From the NCBI GenBank assembly GCA_020860805.1, contig JAJBTP010000225.1, forward strand, positions 1 to 10,685: a DNA stretch of 10,685 bases. The letters are read 5' to 3'. Below the pieces are notes generated by a model. It saw only the letters and a list, made by a program, of their open reading frames with translations, had not been told where the DNA came from and did no database searches. Positions within the stretch are counted from its first letter, which is position 1. The number at the start of each line of letters is the position of its first letter. A program made the translations under genes and the position numbers. This document shows positions 7,396 through 10,685 of this stretch, piece after piece. The stretch is from Tannerellaceae bacterium. GTDB lineage: Bacteria; Bacteroidota; Bacteroidia; Bacteroidales; Tannerellaceae.

Positions 7396-7460
7396 AATCC
7401 CATAGGACAGGCATTTTATATACCACATAGTTGGTATATAAATGACCTGGATATGGGATT
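7396..7460. promoter_or_regulatory. 65-bp dyad-symmetric control region between divergent sulfur operons
   Basis: Perfect 11-base arms TTTATATACCA (7415-7425) and TGGTATATAAA (7432-7442) flank the spacer CATAGT. Outside them are perfect 9-base arms AATCCCATA (7396-7404) and TATGGGATT (7452-7460), centred within half a base of the same axis, with CAGG/CCTG matches in between. This is the pattern of a dimer-binding operator, or two nested ones, placed to control both the cysK-led and the sulfite-reductase-led units. Minus-strand TAATTTTA (7374-7367), 38 bases before cysK, is a weak -7 candidate. I do not recognise the regulator motif. Confidence 0.7.
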
Positions 7461-7489
7461 GGGTTACTTCCGGATGACATCTACTTTTG
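7458..7489 (+). promoter_or_regulatory. Bacteroidota-type promoter for sulfite reductase operon
   Basis: TACTTTTG at 7482-7489 fits the TAnnTTTG -7 consensus. ATTG at 7458-7461, 20 bases upstream, is a fair -33 element. It overlaps the right outer arm of the dyad, so a bound regulator could block or contact polymerase. Transcription would start near 7496, leaving a leader of roughly a dozen bases before ATG 7508 and no Shine-Dalgarno site. Confidence 0.5.
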
Positions 7490-7507
7490 TAACCAAACTA
7501 TTTACGC

Positions 7508-9818
7508 ATGTACAAATTACCGGATACACTGACAGACGACATTCAATCTATTGATTCTCTGATAAAAGAATATACAGCAGGAAAGATAGAAGAAGGACAT
7601 TTTAAAGCAATACGGGTACCGATGGGTATCTATGAGCAACGTAAAAATGGTACGTATATGGTACGCGTTCGTTGCACAGGAGGGTATATCACTCCTCAAC
7701 AATTACAGGCAACTGCCGAAACAGCTCTAAAGGCAGGGGTACCTTTCCTGCATCTTACCACCCGGCAGGAAATACAACTCCATTATGTAACCTTAGATAA
7801 GGTAAAAGAGATTCTGGAGACTTTGCAGGGAAGTGAGTTAGGCACCAAAGGGGGGTGGTGGAAATACCATACGGAACATTATGGTAGATATCCGGGCAGG
7901 TATCAGTGAAAAGGAAACATTTGACCCGACTCCTTATGCATCCAACCTGACTACTTTCCTGATTGCACAAAAGGATTCATTCACACTACCCCGCAAACTA
8001 AAAATAGCTTTCGATATTTCGGAGGAAGAGGCTGACTATGCTTTGATAAATGATCTCGGATTTATTCCCCGTATCGTGGATGGTAAACGGGGATTCAAAG
8101 TATATCTGGGAGGTTCAGTAGCCTCCAGGCCTACCAAAGGATGGCTCTTATTTGACTTTGTTCCGGAAGAAGATTTCTTCCGGATAGCTATTGCTGTTAA
8201 ACGGTTCTTTTCTGAAAACGGGAACCGTAAAAACCGCCATAAAGCACGCATACGGCATATCTTCTATAAACTGGGTGAAGCGGAGACACTCCGTATATTC
8301 CGTTCATACTATGAAGAGACAAAAAAAGATAAAACATTAGACTATACCTCATCCATCTCTCCGGCTAACTATGAACGTCCGGCCTTTACACCTTTGCCGC
8401 CGGACGACCTGATTGCGTACACCCGTTGGTATAACAGGTATGTAACACCACAAAAACAGGAGGGGCTGTTTGCGGTACTCCTACCTTTTATCCACGGGAA
8501 CGCAACTCCGGAGGTTTTCCGGAAACTGGCTCTGTTTGCCGGACAATTCGGTGAAGATGTAATCCGTTTCACTACCCGGCAACATATCCAATTACGTAAC
8601 CTACCGGAAGCCTGGCTGGCCGGAGCCTGGCAATTGTTCAGGAAACTGGGGTTTGATACGACTCATCCTGTATTAACCAACAATATTATCTCCCGCACAG
8701 GGGCCGACACCTGCCGTCTGGGTATTTGTTTCTCTAAAGGAGCAGCAAAAGCAATCCGTAATCAACTGGTAAAAACAGAGGTACCGTTAGATAAACTTCA
8801 TGTGTTGAAAATCAACATTTCCGGTTGTACTAATTCGTGTGCACAACAGATATGGGCAGACCTTGGATTTGCCGGACGGGTATCCAGGAATGAACGTATG
8901 TATCCGGCTTACACAGTGTATGGAAAAACAGCGGGCAACAAGGAGTTAGGCCAGGCGTTAGGGGTATTATCTGCCCGCGATCTACCGGTTTTCTGTGAAA
9001 AGTTATTCCGTAATTACCTGGAAAAGGAAGCTGACTATACTTCTTTCACAAACTATATCCAACGGGAAGGAAAAGGAAAAATTAAAGAACTGATAGATAC
9101 CTTCCAGCCTATCCCGGCATTCGAAGAAGACAAAAACTACTATTATGACTGGGGAGCTGAAGAGGTCTTTTCAGTCAGTGAAAGAGGGAAAGCTGAATGC
9201 TTAGCCGGATTATTTGATATGATTGATATCGACAACAACATCCTGGAGAAAAGCCGGAAAGAACTGGAAACCGTACAGGATGACAAACGGCGTGCATTAT
9301 TACTCGCGGATATGGTGTATTCAGCTTCACGGATGCTACTCATCACCAAAGGAGCTGAACCACGAACTACCACCGAAAGCTTTGACCTCTTCAAAAATCT
9401 CTTTATTGAAGAAGGACTGGTAGATAAAAAGTATCTTTCACTGGTAGAAGCGGCTAAACAAAAAGACCCCCTTTTGCACCGGGAAAAAGAAATTTTTGCA
9501 CTGGCTGATGATGTAATTGCGTTGTATGGTACGATGGACGATAGCTTACAGTTTAAAACTTCTACTCCTCAACCCTCCATCCCTGAAGAGAAGAGTTTGG
9601 AACCGCTTGTTAAAGATTTCAGGGGAGTAAGTTGTCCGATGAATTTTGTAAAAACAAAACTGGCTTTAGCCACCATCCCGGCAGGTAGTTTGCTGGAAAT
9701 ATGGCTGGACGATGGCCCTCCCATCGAAAACGTCCCCGGTTCCGTACGCAATGAAGGTCATGAAATAGTCAGTACCACACAAGTACAGGATTACTGGAAA
9801 GTGGTGATTAGGAAATAA
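7508..9818 (+). CDS. Siroheme/Fe4S4 sulfite (or nitrite) reductase fused to C-terminal TusA domain (one-base frameshift)
   Basis: Six-electron reductase of the nitrite/sulfite reductase superfamily; the sulfur context argues for sulfite to sulfide. Corrected numbering: first ferredoxin-like half-domain about 40-110 (VRCTGGYITPQQL, LHLTTRQEIQLHY), first siroheme domain, second half-domain about 300-370 (FTTRQHIQLRNL), then the cluster ligands C402, C407, C440 and C444 (TCRLGIC and SGCTNSCAQQ). Residues about 545-690 are a helical linker of unclear family. Residues about 697-769 are a TusA domain with C709 in CPMNFVKTKL. Six Gs at 7850-7855 should be five: then GTKGGGGNTIRNIMVDIRAG reads through, for 769 aa. 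Without this the frame stops at 7909 and only a downstream ATG (7881) opens the rest. The first gene of the rightward unit; siroheme synthesis follows. Nitrite reduction cannot be ruled out. Confidence 0.93.
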
Positions 9819-9913
9819 ACCAATCAATTTCCAGGAGACTTTAGATTTTAGCTAAAGAAAATTTATTTCCCCTCTGAGAGGGAAGATAAATACACTATAT
9901 TTCAATAAATTAA
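9819..9913 (+). other. Intergenic region with two small hairpins
   Basis: CTTTAG (9839-9844) can pair with CTAAAG (9852-9857), and CCCTC (9870-9874) with GAGGG (9878-9882). Neither is followed by a T-run on this strand, so neither is a convincing terminator; read-through into the siroheme gene is likely. Both may be remnants of dispersed palindromes. No separate promoter is evident. Confidence 0.4.
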
Positions 9914-10427
9914 ATGAAACAAAATGAGAACATAGAGACAGCCCCGCCCCCCCCTTTAGGGGGCCGGGGGGGTCCATTTCCTTCCTATCAACCTCAACAT
10001 TCGTAATCGCTCTATCTTATTGATTGGCGGAGGTAAAGTAGCAGTTCATAAAGCACAAATTCTTTTTCGCTTTACAGATAATATAACGGTTTTATCACCG
10101 GACCTGGATGAAAAGTTCTCTCTTCTACCTTTCCAGTATATTCAAAAAAGATATGAACCGGGAGATATTCGTGGTTTTCAACTGATTTATATCTGTACGG
10201 ATAATCATGAACTGAACAGGGGGATTAAAGAAGAAGCTGAGCAACAGGGGAGTCTGGCAAGTGTATGCGACGCTCCGGCTTTATGTGATTTTACATCGCC
10301 GGCTATTTACCGGAAAGAAAATCTTACTATCTCTGTAGCAACAGATGCCAGGGATGTACAACGAAGCATCCGCATCCGGAACCGGATACAGGAACTGATT
10401 GAACAGGGGATGCTGAATCTTGAATAA
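9914..10427 (+). CDS. Precorrin-2 dehydrogenase-like siroheme synthase (CysG N-terminal/Met8 type), frameshifted start
   Basis: NAD-dependent dehydrogenase of siroheme synthesis, converting precorrin-2 to sirohydrochlorin; some members also insert iron. It corresponds to the N-terminal module of CysG without the methyltransferase. Visible: FLPINLNIRNRSILLIGGGKVAVHK (Rossmann start, GGGKVA loop), LIYICTDNHELN, and CDAPALCDFTSPAIYRKENLTISVATDA, where the Asp of DAP matches the catalytic Asp of the family. The conserved frame is open only from about 9960; upstream it meets TAG at 9957. The ATG at 9914 opens MKQNENIETAPPPPLGGRG in another frame, and one base fewer in the seven-G run (9966-9972) joins the two (about 170 aa). 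The proline/glycine-rich N-terminus is encoded by a palindromic repeat, so the true start is uncertain. Serves the siroheme reductase upstream. Confidence 0.87.
9944..9973 (+). repeat. GC-rich palindromic repeat of the CCCCCTAAAGGGGG family
   Basis: CCCGCCCCCCCC TTTA GGGGGCCGGGGGGG is a third relative of the pair at 6280-6410, in a window otherwise poor in such runs. Eight Cs and seven Gs in a row can form a strong hairpin and are error-prone for sequencing and replication. It lies where the siroheme synthase N-terminus should begin and coincides with the frame break there. Confidence 0.7.
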
Positions 10428-10447
10428 AAATTCCGGAAGGAAATAAA

Positions 10448-10685
10448 TTACTTATAATATTTACACTCTACAAATTCTTTCAGGAAACGAACCGTTTCAT
10501 CAATTCCCAGTACAGAAGCATCAATCGAAAGACTATACGAGCAGGATTGTCCCCACACTTTGTTGGTAAAGTAGTTATAATAAGAAGCCCGGGATTTATC
10601 GGTTTTAGTCATCCGTTCTTTCGCCTGATCTACTGTCAGGTTCTCCATTCCGGGCATTTCCAGCACACGTTGTACACGGGTTTCG
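10448..10685 (-). CDS. Cytidylate-kinase-like family protein, partial (C-terminal part only)
   Basis: C-terminal 78 residues of a protein that runs off the right edge (the frame is open through 10685 as ETRVQRVLEMPGMEN). The segment with VDQAKERMTKTDKSRASYYNYFTNKVWG followed by YSLSIDASVLGID matches the C-terminal half of the cytidylate-kinase-like family common in Bacteroidota and Firmicutes, P-loop nucleotide kinases of mostly unknown substrate. The P-loop would lie outside the window. It is convergent with the siroheme gene (20-bp gap) and not part of the sulfur locus. The ATG-like GTG at 10666 is internal, not a start. Confidence 0.8.
   Translation of the reverse strand, partial: ETRVQRVLEMPGMENLTVDQAKERMTKTDKSRASYYNYFTNKVWGQSCSYSLSIDASVLGIDETVRFLKEFVECKYYK

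Noticed and set aside
7881..9818. Sulfite reductase starting at ATG 7881 with a separate small protein at 7508-7909
   Set aside because: The two frames join into one uninterrupted family member if one G is dropped from the run at 7850-7855; ATG 7881 is an internal Met in NIMVDIRAG and the first ferredoxin-like half-domain lies before it.
9839..9882. Intrinsic terminator after the sulfite reductase gene
   Set aside because: The hairpins are weak and lack a following T-run on the plus strand.

Overview
The window looks like a piece of a Bacteroidota chromosome, probably Bacteroidales-like. The reasons are the moderate-to-low GC content, TAnnTTTG-type -7 promoter elements, start codons mostly without Shine-Dalgarno sequences, and CCCCCTAAAGGGGG and TTGACAATTGTCAATT intergenic repeats of a kind common in that phylum. 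It is almost entirely one sulfur-assimilation locus made of two divergent transcription units that share a 179-bp control region (7329-7507).

Leftward unit, in transcription order: O-acetylserine sulfhydrylase (cysK type), a ThiS/MoaD-like sulfur carrier with a masked C-terminus, a ThiF/MoeB-type E1 activating enzyme, a DsrE-family protein, a TusA-family sulfur relay protein, a JAMM/Mec-type metalloprotease, serine O-acetyltransferase, a Family 2 encapsulin shell protein with a cyclic-nucleotide-binding-like insert, and a SufS-type cysteine desulfurase with the N-terminal extension typical of encapsulin cargo. Rightward unit: a siroheme/Fe4S4 sulfite (or nitrite) reductase fused to a C-terminal TusA domain, then a precorrin-2 dehydrogenase-like siroheme synthesis protein. 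A cytidylate-kinase-like gene enters convergently from the right edge. A possible further gene start lies at the extreme left edge.

Proposed logic (inference): sulfite is reduced by the siroheme enzyme. Sulfur passes through the fused and free TusA modules and DsrE to the carrier, which the JAMM protease trims to expose Gly-Gly and the E1 enzyme adenylates. CysK then uses the carrier thiocarboxylate and O-acetylserine to make cysteine. The encapsulated desulfurase takes sulfur back off cysteine inside a protein shell. Assimilation and compartmentalised storage or mobilisation of sulfur would thus be encoded in one locus.

A technical point dominates the reading. Seven of the twelve genes (desulfurase, encapsulin, JAMM, E1, CysK, sulfite reductase, siroheme synthase) are each broken by a single 1-2 base indel. 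Six of the seven lie in a G or C run of three or more; the JAMM one is a GG doublet. The protein continues intact in another frame after each break. I annotate these genes at full corrected extent and think sequencing or assembly indels are the likely cause, though real phase variation or decay cannot be excluded from the sequence alone.
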